Source of the DNA: Thermothielavioides terrestris NRRL 8126
Lineage: Eukaryota > Ascomycota > Sordariomycetes > Sordariales > Chaetomiaceae
NCBI RefSeq assembly: GCF_000226115.1
Contig: NC_016459.1
Location: 3,850,501 to 3,914,500, forward strand
DNA length: 64,000 bases
Reading direction: 5' to 3'
Below are positions 1-10,300 of the stretch, in pieces. The translations under genes were made by a program, and so were the position numbers. Position 1 is the first letter of the stretch; each line of letters opens with the position of its first letter. The notes under the pieces were generated by a model. The model saw nothing but the letters and a program-made list of their open reading frames with translations. It was not told the origin of the DNA and did no database searches.

Positions 1-665
1 TGTTACCTCACAAGCGTGAGAATCCGGTAACCTCGGTAACTTTTGCACGTTGTGACCACTTCCAAGCTTACAAACTTTGAGTATACTCGCCGCAATTGAA
101 GTTTCTCTTTTAAGCAACTCAATCAGCTGCACATTGGGCTCTGGCCAGGGGTGTTTCATTTCGGTCCACCAGTCGTTTTCTCGTACTATTGGAAATCAGG
201 AGACGTGGCGATTTGGGTGCGTCTCGTCGAGAGGTCCGGACTCAGAACCTGGAACCTGCCGGTTGTTTTCCACCGGTAGCCCCCACCCCGAGACTGCGGC
301 TCGGTCCCGGTACATGGGTTCAACCACGGAACGGGATATTAAAACGCAGGAACTCATGGCACTCTGATTTTTTGGCCAATGATGCTCAAGAGGGCCGGGC
401 TTATGCACTGCACTCAATTTTAGGTCATGAGGATCGTTCAGGCAAAACACGGACAGAGCTTGGGCTGAGACCTCGGGTCCCGCCAGGACTTCCGAGATAT
501 ATTAACCGACCGGACATGCGAAAGAAGACGAGGTAAACAGCGGGAAGAAAAATTGCTGGATATAAATGGCGCTCTCAAGCACCGAGCACGGAAGTTCTCG
601 CACCCAGAAGCAACCACCTCTGCCACAAACCCCTAATCCACTGCTACCCGATCACCACCAACACC
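1..665. other. Intergenic DNA, promoter side of the first gene
   Basis: I see no convincing gene here. The short open frames overlap on both strands and lack conserved motifs. The last 100 bases are rich in C and A with CACCACCAACACC just before the start codon at 666, the kind of 5' leader common in filamentous fungi. Confidence 0.5.
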
Positions 666-1211
666 ATGCTTGCCTTTCCATTCCCGCTTCTCACCCTCGC
701 GACAGCCGCCGTGGCCGCAGACCCAACCCCTCCCAAGCTAACCTACCTCTACAGCGCCAACGTCACCTTCGGCGACACCGTCAGTATCGGCTCCGTCCCC
801 ACAGGCACGCGCAACCTGCTGCCCATCTCAGGGGGAACCTTTTCCGGCCCCAAGCTGAGCGGTAACTACACCACCACCCCTCCCCCTCCCAACCAGCAGC
901 ACAATCCTAACTAATCCTGCCCTCTCTCCTCCGTCGGCACAGGCAAAATCGTCACGGGCATGGACTGGGGCCTGACCTCGGCGGGCGGCATCTTCAGCCC
1001 GGACGCGCTGTACACGCTGCAGACGGACGACAATGCGACGGTGCTCGTGTTCGAGCGCGGCCACGCACCGGACGTGCAGGTCCTGTTCGAGACGGCCAGC
1101 GACAAGTACGCGTGGCTGAACCGCGCGGTCGCGTACGCCAGCGGCGCGCCGACGGCCGATGGCATCGCGCTCGATGTGTGGCAGGTGAGTCTCGTCTTTG
1201 TCAGCCTATGA
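666..1211 (+). CDS. Secreted DUF3237 family protein
   Basis: Two exons, 666-861 and 943-1211, give 154 residues. The intron starts GTAACT, has a CTAAC branch-point-like site near 908 and ends CACAG; splicing joins G|GC and keeps the frame into KIVTGMDWGL. The first 17-18 residues form a hydrophobic signal peptide ending AVAA. The mature part (TYLYSANVTFG, then a GGTFSGPKL-like loop, then YAWLNRAVAYASG and ADGIALDVW) follows the DUF3237 (PF11578) pattern, a small beta-barrel family without a firmly known reaction. The family usually ends shortly after the DVW/DVY motif, which fits the TGA at 1209. A canonical GTGAGT donor lies at 1185, right after DVWQ, so an extra 3' exon cannot be excluded. 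The family call is good; the exact C-terminus is uncertain. Confidence 0.75.
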
Positions 1212-1861
1212 TTCATTGCTGGGGTCTTTCCGCGTCTGGGGTTCCGTGGCCCTGTTGGGTTGTGTTTGCTGCCCCTGAAGAGAGGAGACCGGCTGACGGG
1301 TGGCTAGATTGGTGCTTGAGCCGAATAAGATTGAAGGCTGGTGGGACGATGGCGAGGGCGGGTGCAGCGGAGAGAGCTTGGCCGGTGTGGGCGCTGGGGG
1401 TGGTTGGATAATGGTCTAACAGACCCAGACCCTGGAGGATGAGTTCAGTCTCTGGATGGTTCCAAGCGACTATGTAAAATGGGATAATTTCTTGCGAAGC
1501 GCCCAGAATGAATAAACGGAGGGCCAAACACCCTCCTTGTTCCTCCTTCACGTTGTACGCAACGGAAGACTTCCGCCGCGGGCATACCTCAGCAGAGATA
1601 TGACCCATACTCTGGTATTCCACAACTTACGGAGTACTTAGGTTTCAAACAATATAAAAAATTTTTTGAGCCAATCAGTTGCTCCTTGGCTCCAAAATCC
1701 GCCTCGGGCAGACTGGCGGGCTCAGCTGCATGTCAGCCCTGCTAGGGCGGACAAGCACAGCCTGCATCAAAACGTGCGAGGGCGGTTGGAACCGCACCTG
1801 AAGTACCCTCGTGCTCTCTTCCTGAAAAGAGGCTCTGAATTCCCCTCCGCTATCAGCCATC
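1212..1861. other. Intergenic DNA between DUF3237 and HET genes
   Basis: No gene recognised. A minus-strand frame at 1213-1623 has no family motif and looks accidental. An AT-rich stretch (about 1650-1670) precedes the HET gene and may belong to its promoter. Confidence 0.4.
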
Positions 1862-3841
1862 ATGAACGACGAATCAATCATGGAAGAATACCAGTATACC
1901 CCCCTGACCGCCCGCACGATACGCGTGCTGCTCTTACTTCCCACCGCGCCCGATGATGACGATGACGACGCACCACTCGAGGGCACGCTCCTCGAATACC
2001 AGCTCACCAAGCCGGACGACGAAGACGGCGAGTACCCGGAGCTCGACTACGAGTGCGTCTCCTACGTCTGGGGCGACGAGGCCAAGCCGTTCCGGCTGGC
2101 CATCGACGGCAGGCCGCTGCCCATCACCGCCTCGCTTGACTCGCTGCTCCGGCGCCTGCGCAGGGTCATCGCACCGCACGCGGTCCGGCTGTGGGCCGAC
2201 GCCGTGTGCATCAACCAGGCCGACCCGGTTGAGAAGGCCGAGCAGGTGGCGCTGATGCGGCATATTTATAGCGCCGCGCAAAGGGTTATCATCGATCTGG
2301 GGGAAGAGAGCGAGGATTTGGACGACGCGATCAACATGATGCATGCGTGGTGGAGGAAGAATCTGTGGGATGGGATCTTGATCGGCAACCGCGTAGTCGG
2401 ACCGGAGGCCGCCGCTATGCTCATGGATGTGCAGTTGCCAAGTCTGCCGGAGCGTTGTCAGTTGAAGGAGACGGAGCTGCCGGACCACGGGGATGCGGTG
2501 GCGAGGTTCTTCGACAGGCCTTGGTTCTCCAGGCTGTGGGTGATTCAAGAGTTTGTGCTGGCTAGGAGGGTTGTCTTCATATGTGGGCGTCGAGAAGTCC
2601 CGTGGCGAGACGTTGTGGGCGCGACGCTCCGTACGATAGCCGATGGCACATTGGCCATCACGTCCGCGTCTGCGTTGAGCGTGGCGCGAATGTTCAGTTT
2701 TGGCATGATAGCGTGCCGACGCCAGGCGCGCCTCCTCCGGCGTTCGCCTGTGGGGCGAGCATGGCTGGCGGCAACCGGCGTGGAGCTCGAGTACGGCCTG
2801 TTCCCTCTGCTCGCGCTGCTGCACGACCGCGTGACGACGCGGCGAAGGGACAGGTACTTCGCGTTAAAGGCCATCGCCTGTGACGTCGCCGAGGACGAAC
2901 CCGAACTCCAACCGGACTACACCTCACCAACCGCTACCGTGATCGCCCGGGTTGGAAGGTTTCTATGGAAGAAAGGATACGGCGCCGATTCCTTAGGTCG
3001 AGGGGGGCTTGTTCAGCATTCAGCGGCTCACATTCCCTCGTGGGTGCTTGACTTCACCGAGGCCGCGAGTTTCATCCGGGTCTCGACATGGCTTCCGGGG
3101 ACGAATAAGGCTGCCGGTGACACGACATTCCACGCGACTATGACCCCGGGCATCGACCACCTGGTCACCGTTCGCGGCATGCTCGTCGATCGAGTGGATC
3201 AGGAGCCGCACGCGGAGCTGCATGTCCAGGTTAACCGACCGTTGCAGCAGATCCAGGGCAAGGGTGTATGGGGGCTTCTTCTTGAGGAGCTCGCGTTGAA
3301 TATGCGGGCAGTATTCGACGACATCGCTGCCGTCTCGCCAGTACCGGTCGGGCTCTCTGATGGAGCTGTGACGTCGGCCCTGATCTTTGGGAGCGAGCTT
3401 CCAGGGGCTTGTATGACGGATCAGACGAGAACGATAGCATTCCGCCTGCTATCTTGGTTGGCGGTCCACAGGGACCAAGCTGATACATCCGGCGATTCCC
3501 CAATCCCGGAAGTCTATCGAATGCTACATGACGAATTCAGGGTGGGTGAGGGCGAGGCCCAGGAGTACAGCAAACAATTCGGTTACTTTCTGCTTTCGGC
3601 GGCGTGGCATCGTTTGCAACTGGCGCGGACACGGCGTGGCCGTCCTGCGAGCTTGCCAGCGTGCTTCCGGAGGGGCGACGAGGTCTGGATCATCCGAGGC
3701 CTCCAGGTTCCAGTTCTTCTCCGGAGGAGCACCGATTATCCCGGCTGCCACCAGCTTGTGGGCTCGTGCTACGTCCATGGCGTGATGAACGGGGAGGCGC
3801 TCGAGGAGGGCTGGGAGTTTGAGCAGGTGACCCTGTGTTGA
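1862..3841 (+). CDS. Heterokaryon incompatibility (HET) domain protein
   Basis: Intronless, 659 residues. Hallmarks of the HET domain (PF06985) appear in order: YVWGD at residues 68-72, WADAVCINQAD at 111-121 followed by an EKAEQVALMRHIY helix, and PWFSRLWVIQE near 220-230. HET-domain proteins trigger or regulate programmed cell death after fusion of unlike hyphae; the domain is TIR-like, and the C-terminal part usually sets specificity. Here about 400 residues follow the HET core with no repeat array (no WD40, ankyrin or NACHT) that I can recognise. An acidic run of six aspartates lies at residues 31-36. A second in-frame ATG lies at 1880, but 1862 fits the common N-terminus (ECVSYVWG preceded by LxYxPL-like sequence) equally well. 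The gene stands alone, with gene-poor DNA downstream. Confidence 0.92.
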   Translation: MNDESIMEEYQYTPLTARTIRVLLLLPTAPDDDDDDAPLEGTLLEYQLTKPDDEDGEYPELDYECVSYVWGDEAKPFRLAIDGRPLPITASLDSLLRRLRRVIAPHAVRLWADAVCINQADPVEKAEQVALMRHIYSAAQRVIIDLGEESEDLDDAINMMHAWWRKNLWDGILIGNRVVGPEAAAMLMDVQLPSLPERCQLKETELPDHGDAVARFFDRPWFSRLWVIQEFVLARRVVFICGRREVPWRDVVGATLRTIADGTLAITSASALSVARMFSFGMIACRRQARLLRRSPVGRAWLAATGVELEYGLFPLLALLHDRVTTRRRDRYFALKAIACDVAEDEPELQPDYTSPTATVIARVGRFLWKKGYGADSLGRGGLVQHSAAHIPSWVLDFTEAASFIRVSTWLPGTNKAAGDTTFHATMTPGIDHLVTVRGMLVDRVDQEPHAELHVQVNRPLQQIQGKGVWGLLLEELALNMRAVFDDIAAVSPVPVGLSDGAVTSALIFGSELPGACMTDQTRTIAFRLLSWLAVHRDQADTSGDSPIPEVYRMLHDEFRVGEGEAQEYSKQFGYFLLSAAWHRLQLARTRRGRPASLPACFRRGDEVWIIRGLQVPVLLRRSTDYPGCHQLVGSCYVHGVMNGEALEEGWEFEQVTLC

Positions 3842-4704
3842 CATTGTTACAGGCTGTTCTGCTCCCAGCACGCGGTCAGTAGCGTCCCTCGACCGCATCG
3901 CATGGCTCGTCCTACGCCTGTGTTTGTCGGGTGGTTCGCGACCGCCGTGATTTATCTACCAGAGCGTAGCAGGTACCCCAGGATGCACCGATTCTCACGG
4001 CCAGTCAAGCGCCCCGGAGTGAATACCTACACATACCTACCTACCTTACCCACCATACACTCATCTTCGCAACACCAACCTCACCCTACACAGTCCCTAC
4101 ACTACGCCATTGCATTGCGCAAGCCTTTAACCACCGCCACCAACCCACGCCACAGCGACAGCGGCCCGACATCCCTCAACGCCCCGACTCTAACCAGGCC
4201 TCTTCCCACTCATTATACCCATTCATTACGCACGCCCGATCCGAACCAGACCCCCAAACCCGGGCAGAACAACCGCCCCTGTGCGCCACTCACCGAGACA
4301 ACACATGAAAGCCGGACGGCTTGCCCGGGCAGTTAGCGCAGAAACGGGTTGCGAGCGACAGACTGGACGGGCATCATGCTGGCGTTAGTGATCCGAATTC
4401 ATCCGCTGCGCAAACGTCAAGAGCAGGAGAAGGGGCGGACGGAGATGTCTTGGTTTTCGATTAAGACCGGTGAGCTGAGGCTGGTTGTTCGTGCGTGGGG
4501 TCTGGTGGCGCTTTTTTGTTGTTGTTGTTGTTGTTTCGGTGGGGACCACAGTGTTCATTTCAGGGGGTTTCTGTGTGCATGTTGACGTTCACGATGCCCG
4601 TACTGGAAGGTAATCCGGAGTGTGATAGAGAGGTAGTGTACCCAGTAACTCGTGTATACACTAGTGTACGGCACATAGTATAGTGTGCAGGTAATGGGTA
4701 GACG
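3842..4704. other. Gene-poor DNA with CCTA- and TTG-type simple repeats
   Basis: No gene is supported. The stretch holds C/A-rich low-complexity sequence (repeated CCTA near 4025-4060) and a (TTG)n microsatellite near 4514-4536. It ends at the left TTAA of the inverted-repeat element. Confidence 0.4.
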
Positions 4705-5078
4705 TTAAAGAGGTCCCGCCAAGACTAATTTCGGCCAATTGTCGGCAATGTTTTTACAGCGTCAGTACCCCGCCAAGACCGCCAAGGGGTTTGCGCTATC
4801 GCCAAGGGTTAGTTCGCCAGGGGTGCGGGGCGGCGCTAGCCCCCCGCCAGTTAGGGTTCGGGTTATGGTTAGGGTACGGATCAAGGTTAGGGTATGAGTT
4901 AACTTCGTTTTCTTTTTTTTTCGATTTGGTTGAGGTTTCGCGAAGTTGTTGCTACGAGTCTTTGCAATTCTTCGTTGTTGATGTTGCTCGAAGTCGTCGC
5001 GGCCCCGCTTACCCCGTGGCGATTATAAATACTTGTAAGCGGCAGTCTCCGAAATTAGTCTTGGCGGGACCTCTTTAA
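4705..5078 (+). mobile_element. TTAA-flanked miniature inverted-repeat element, copy 1
   Basis: A 374-bp unit whose ends are perfect inverted repeats of 30 bp counting the TTAA, starting TTAAAGAGGTCCCGCCAAGA and ending in its reverse complement. A second copy lies at 6547-6932 in the opposite orientation. It carries degenerate TTAGGG-like units at 4851-4900 and a T-rich tract, and no transposase. TTAA at both outer edges in both copies fits a TTAA target duplication as in piggyBac-type transposition. A Tc1/mariner-type TA duplication with conserved neighbours is the alternative. Size and lack of coding capacity make it non-autonomous (MITE-like). Confidence 0.8.
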
Positions 5079-5360
5079 CGACGACCAGGTAATGAGCATT
5101 GCTTTTTGGCGACCGGCAGTTGCCAGGTCGGTTGGATGGATGTGCAACTTCGTGTTGGAGGTTGCCGAAGGGATCGGCAGGAGACGCCTAAATATAAACC
5201 AGCGGCTGCCGGCGTGGCTTGATGGCTTCGACAACCTGAGTGCAGGGGCCAGGAGCGAAGGAACTGGACGGAATACTCCGACAAATATGGAGGGACCAAC
5301 ACGCTCCACGTCTCTTACTGCGGATGTGTGGCTTGGGCGAGTCGGCCAACCGTTCAAAGG

Positions 5361-5422
<62 letters not shown>

Positions 5423-6546
5423 TGTGCGTGAACAGATCCTGCGCAACCGCTCCTGCACTGGAGTGTATTGCATGGATTCCAAAAACTTTATCTGGTGGGA
5501 AGGATTCGACCTGACAGGGTAGTGGATTATTGCTGTGCAGTAAGACACAAACATACAGCACCTGAGTCCAGCACCCCGGTGAAACAACCCCCTTACGGAT
5601 TAACTTCTTGAGTGGCCATTGTTGGGAACCGGACGGGACTGGGGCAAGCGGCCTGCAGCCCTGCTTGCCAGCTCGCTCAAGAACGTTTGGAAGGCTTGAG
5701 GGAGTCCAGAGCTTCGGATCCGTAGTTATCCGTACGGAAGCTCGATTGGGCACTCCTCGCCCGGGCAAGAGGGCCAAAGAGCGTGCTTCTGGTGGGAGCC
5801 CGAGCCGTCGGAACACCGGTTTCGAAGCGGAACCTGGTCGCGAAGCCCAAGCGGCCCTGGCAAACGCCGTTACTGCAACAGTGCAACCACCGCGTGTGCT
5901 TCTGCTTTTCTGATAGGCTTCGATGGATCACGGGCGGACACCCTGTTGTGTCACCGTCGACGCGCCTTAAGATTCGCCGACGCGCAAGTGCAGTGAGACG
6001 GGGTTCCCGCGATTCCAGACCAGCGTGGCGTCCCGTGGCGGCGGCCCTGATCGACAGGTCTAGCCGGGTGTGCCGGTGATGGATGGCAAACCCGTTGATC
6101 GGCCATCGTTTGCCTCTTTAGGGCTTGTGCAACAGCGGGAAGATCGGGTGTTGGGTTGGTGGTTGGATGTCACCGCAACGTTAACATGACAGCTATTGCT
6201 GCCTAGCCTGATTGAGTTGGCGGGTAATGTAGGCTCCCGAAGGGCGTGTAACCGTAACCTTACCGTCGCGCCACCGCAAGCCCAGCTGAATGCAAGGCCA
6301 TGTCTGTTTGCCTAGCAAATGCGCTCCCGGACATGGGACCGCCTGCGGGAAGCCGAGACCGCCAGACAAGACAAGACGGTCCATCGTCTCATTTTCTTCT
6401 CTTCGTCTCTCCCTTGCCTCCCTGTACGAATTTCCCTGCGAGTTTCCTCAGCTGATTCGCGACCTGTAGCGCATTGCTGCTGCAGCTCGCCAATCGCGTC
6501 AAACGGTCAAGCTTTTCCCCCGCAAAAGCGGCGTCCACGGTTATTC
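5079..6546. other. Gene-poor spacer between the two inverted MITE copies
   Basis: About 1.5 kb with no supported gene. It includes a pure A tract at 5361-5420. Open frames in this stretch are short, overlap on both strands and include poly-Lys or poly-Phe produced by the A tract. Confidence 0.4.
5361..5420 (+). repeat. Uninterrupted A homopolymer, about 60 nt
   Basis: Sixty consecutive A residues in otherwise GC-balanced DNA. It could be the tail of a retroposed sequence, a neutral homopolymer, or a length-capped assembly artefact. I found no obvious target duplication around it. Confidence 0.9.
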
Positions 6547-6932
6547 TTAAAGAGGTCCCGCCAAGACTAATTTCGGAACCTACCGCTTACAAGTATTTAC
6601 AAATTGCCGCGAGGGAGCGGGGTCGCCACGACTTCGAGCAACATCAACAACGAAGAATTGCAAAGACTCGTAGCAACAACTTTGCGAAACCTCAACCAAA
6701 TTGAAAAAAAAGAAAACGAAGTTAACCCGCACCCTAACCTTGACCCTCACCCTAGCCATAACCCTCACCCTAACCAGCGGGGGGCTGGCGCCGCCCCCCG
6801 TACCCCCGGCGAACTAACCCGTGGCTAACCCGTGGCGATAGTGCAAACCCCTTGGCGGTCTTGGCGGGGTACTGACGCTGTAAAAACATTGCCGACAATT
6901 GGCCGAAATTAGTCTTGGCGGGACCTCTTTAA
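6547..6932 (-). mobile_element. TTAA-flanked miniature inverted-repeat element, copy 2 (inverted)
   Basis: A 386-bp copy of the 4705-5078 element in reverse orientation, with the same 30-bp perfect ends and TTAA at 6547-6550 and 6929-6932. The telomere-like block appears here as CCCTAA-type units at 6721-6776. The inner arm next to the left end (about 6585-6720) matches copy 1 closely, differing mainly by transitions and small indels. Flanks differ from those of copy 1, so this is an independent insertion, not part of one local duplication. Confidence 0.8.
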
Positions 6933-9900
6933 GATCCAGCGCGTCCACTTGGCCGAGGTTGGCATGGCTCCCTTCGTGTGAGGATCGGTCTGGGGCGGCC
7001 GGGGTTGGGACCAGGATTGAGGGGAGAAGAAGGGGGAAGAGGGGGAGGGGGGTGGTTGTTGGGGTTTGGGAACGAGGGAGCCAGGTGCATCAGAGCACTG
7101 GCCAAGCTTGAATGGCCACACATGCTGGCACACTCCTCCCACATGATGGGAATGTATTCCGTCCGGCGCGAACCAACGAACGCTGCCGCAGGTCATGAGC
7201 TTAACGCGCCGAGGGAGAGCAGAGACTGTTTCTGCGGGCCGAGGTGAAAGGGGAGCTTTTCGCGACCTGATTGTCATCATTGGTCCCCCGAGCTCATTTG
7301 CTCGATGAACAACGCTTTGATGTTTCCAACCTGTCGGTTCCATCTCGTGAACGGTCAAGGTCCTTTGTTTTTCGCTGACATTCGACGGCGAAAACGATGA
7401 CGTCTCTCTGGAGACCCAGCGCGCAAAGCACATGATGCACCAATGTGGAGGCTTTCGGCCCGATCCCACCAGGCCGCCGGCCGCACGCGACATGCAGAAT
7501 CCTCCCAGCGGAGCGAATCCGGCTCCACGATTTTCGCGATGAGGTACCCACCGCGACGGCGCCAGCGGGACATCGCCGTTTGGTTCTTGGGAGTGCAGTG
7601 GCTGGCCTCGGAGAGATCCACGTGAAGGCGAGTTCGCTGGCGCCGAACCGGCCCGGTGGCGGGCCACCGCCTCGGTCACCTGGGCCATCAGCTGCTGATG
7701 TGGACCGCGGCAACGCCGAAGGCGAATGTTTGATTATCGCTTGACTGCACACGAATGCCCTCCCTGTGCCAGCTATGAAGCAAATACGAATTACTTCCAT
7801 TGTGTGCGGATTACAACACACCAGCTGTGCCAGCCGGCTTTCGTCAATTGGCCCAGTGTTGTTTGCCGTGGAGTTTGTACCAGTTCGGACGGCGCGGAAC
7901 GCGTTCAGCAAGGGGTGTGCAGCCGGATTCGGATCAGGTCCAACTTGCCTGTATTCCGCACACAGTAATCTGCACGGATACACAGCGCCCAGGTGTGTCC
8001 GTAGCGGGGCAATAGTGTATGTTGTAGTGTGGCGTAAACAGAAAAAAAGATCTGAGTGTGATTGAGGAAATCAAGCCCGGTTAGTTCGTGTGCCTGATGA
8101 CGGCCTGGCCGCCCAACATGGGCTTGGCATTGCGAGGATGAGCTGTCGCTTAATTCGGGTTTTCTGACCAATTGCGAGCATGACCGAGGCCAAGACAGCC
8201 ACACACGTCTTCCGTGCAAGGGCAAGGGAGGTCTTGCCCGGAGTCGCAGCCTGTGTGGCGGAGGGCGTCTCCAGCAAACAGCAGAAAATCGACGACACAG
8301 CAGAGAGCCTGGAGCCTGGAGAATGGTCCCAAAGATTCTGCGATTCTGTGGGCCCCCGAGATGGCGCTTAGCGCTGCGCTGCGCTAAACGACAGAAAATC
8401 CACCTGAAACGGACCGTTTTTAGCGGACGGCTCCCTGCCAATTGCTCCATACTGCTTCGGGCGCTCACCTCAGAAAGGTGACTTGCCCGAATTCGATCGA
8501 GCGCCCCGAGCTGGAAGCACTCTCTGGACTTCTGGGACTTTTCTGGAGTGCTCCTCGCCGCAAGCGGGCTAGGTGGACCGCGGGGGGTCACCTGTCCAGC
8601 GCTGACTGATTTGGGGTCTGCAGACCTTTGTACATACCACAGTACATTGTTGTTGACTAACGGTAAGCGAAAGAATACGGATAACCGCCGTGACATGCGC
8701 CGAACGGTGCCCGACGGTGGTGCGTTTCGCGACCCTGCGCTTCGCGGCCGCGTGCAAACGCCAGTGTTGGACAAGGAATGGAGGCGAGGCGGAAGCTCCC
8801 TCCCGCCTTTCACCCGCGTACACTATCAAACGCACGAGGACATGAAGCCGATGCCCGGACGCAAGCGGCGACAGGAATGCCGACCACTGCCCCCATAGCG
8901 GCCAATTCATCAGCTCGGAACACAGCCATCAGCTGCCGTTGACACACAACTAACGTGGTTGCGGCCCTGCGTGGATCACGGGTTCCAGGTTCCCCTTCGT
9001 CGTTGCAGGATTTGCGCGAAGGCAGCCGCCCAGGGCAGAACCCCGGATTCGGCGGGGGCCCACGGGGTAGGCACGATTGAGTGTGAAACCTCGGCAGCAC
9101 CCACAACCATCGCAGGAGTGTCCTGCAACGTAACGATCGTACGGTAATTTTGCGCTGCGGTTGGCTCTCCTGCTCTTCATGTGTGCAACCTTCCAGCGGA
9201 ATGGCCAGCGAATCGAAACCGGATTTCGGCATGGGAGCGAAAGGATGCGACGCGCCGGACCGACTCGGCCAATTTCGACCGCTAGTGAAGCCATGCGTGG
9301 CTCCGCTGACGGGCTCACCACCCTTTCTGGAGGCCCCGTGGGGACAGAGGACTGGGGAACTTGTGGCTCCATTCCCGCGGCGTGGCCTTGCTGGTCTCGG
9401 TTTCTGTCTTGGGTCCGGGGGCGGGCCCCGCCCGGGGCATTGATCGAGTTGGGAATCGACTTTACACTACGCGTGGTGACGCTGGGCGATGCGGGAGCCG
9501 ATCCGCTGGGCGATGTGGAAGCCAATGCAGTGGGCGAAACGGCAGCCAGTGCGGTGGACGCCACGGCCCTGGAGCCTTCGATGGCTTCAACCCACTGAGC
9601 CGCGTGGTGACGCTCGCTGCAAGATTTCGGTGGTAGTCGTAGGGCTGTCCCTGGGGGTTTGCATTCTCTCCACAGTGATACGGGCTTGAATCTTGAATGG
9701 GGTCGGTTGGGAGTCATCGCGATGCCCGCCTTTGCCCCCAGACGTTGCAATGAGACCAGGGGTTCAGGAACTGACGGAGAGCAGTCCCAGTGCTCGGCGG
9801 TATTCTGCATGGGCCAATCCCCGCGGGGTCCAACGCGGGTGGGTCGCCGCTCCAGACCAATGCAGCCAATGCACACCAATGCACTCGATCCGGCGGGACA

Positions 9901-10300
9901 GCGGCGAAATAGGCCCCCCGGCAGGATTTTTACCATGTCGGGAATAGCGCATGTGCACTCATGGATCCTGCCAGGTGACTGGTCCGTCGTCACTAACACT
10001 TGCCAGTTTCCAGAACCTGCAACGGGGCGCTCGCTCGCCAGGGGGATACTCCGTACACATGCAACAGTCTGTCGTTTGCTTCGGCCCTTTGTTGGAGCCC
10101 ACATGCGTTTGACGGATACGCCGTCCGCTCTCTTTATTACTTGCAGCCGTGTCTGGGTACTTAAATCTTTTCGCTCCCTCCCTCGCGGCTGCCGATCTCG
10201 TCCCTCTTTCCTGTTCCGCATCCCTCTCTGCCCAACGTCTTCTGCCTCCCGCATCATCTCGACTCAAGACTTGGCACCCGGCAAGCAGACCGATTCCACC
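6933..10300. other. Gene-poor GC-rich DNA upstream of the sugar transporter
   Basis: No gene with recognisable domains. There are many overlapping open frames on both strands, the longest on the minus strand across 8950-10257, without family motifs or coherent intron signals. It contains a G-run-rich tract (about 7019-7077), a four-unit 24-bp repeat (9482-9577) and, in the last 200 bases, a pyrimidine-rich leader with a TTAAAT box near 10160 that likely belongs to the transporter promoter. Confidence 0.4.
9482..9577 (+). repeat. Four imperfect 24-bp tandem units
   Basis: Units of eight codons read LGDAGADP, LGDVEANA, VGETAASA and VDATALEP on the plus strand. The 14-bp string CGCGTGGTGACGCT occurs just before and just after the array (about 9471 and 9601). 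The phase-preserving period suggests a fragment of a repeat-rich coding sequence, but no full gene could be built around it, and the opposite strand is also open. Confidence 0.6.

Noticed and set aside
5055..5816. Minus-strand frame with a long Phe run
   Set aside because: The Phe run is only the translated poly-A tract, and the frame begins inside the miniature element's terminal repeat.
8950..10257. 435-codon minus-strand open frame upstream of the sugar transporter
   Set aside because: Starts and ends without family motifs, has low-complexity composition, overlaps the transporter's 5' leader and is mirrored by open frames on the plus strand.
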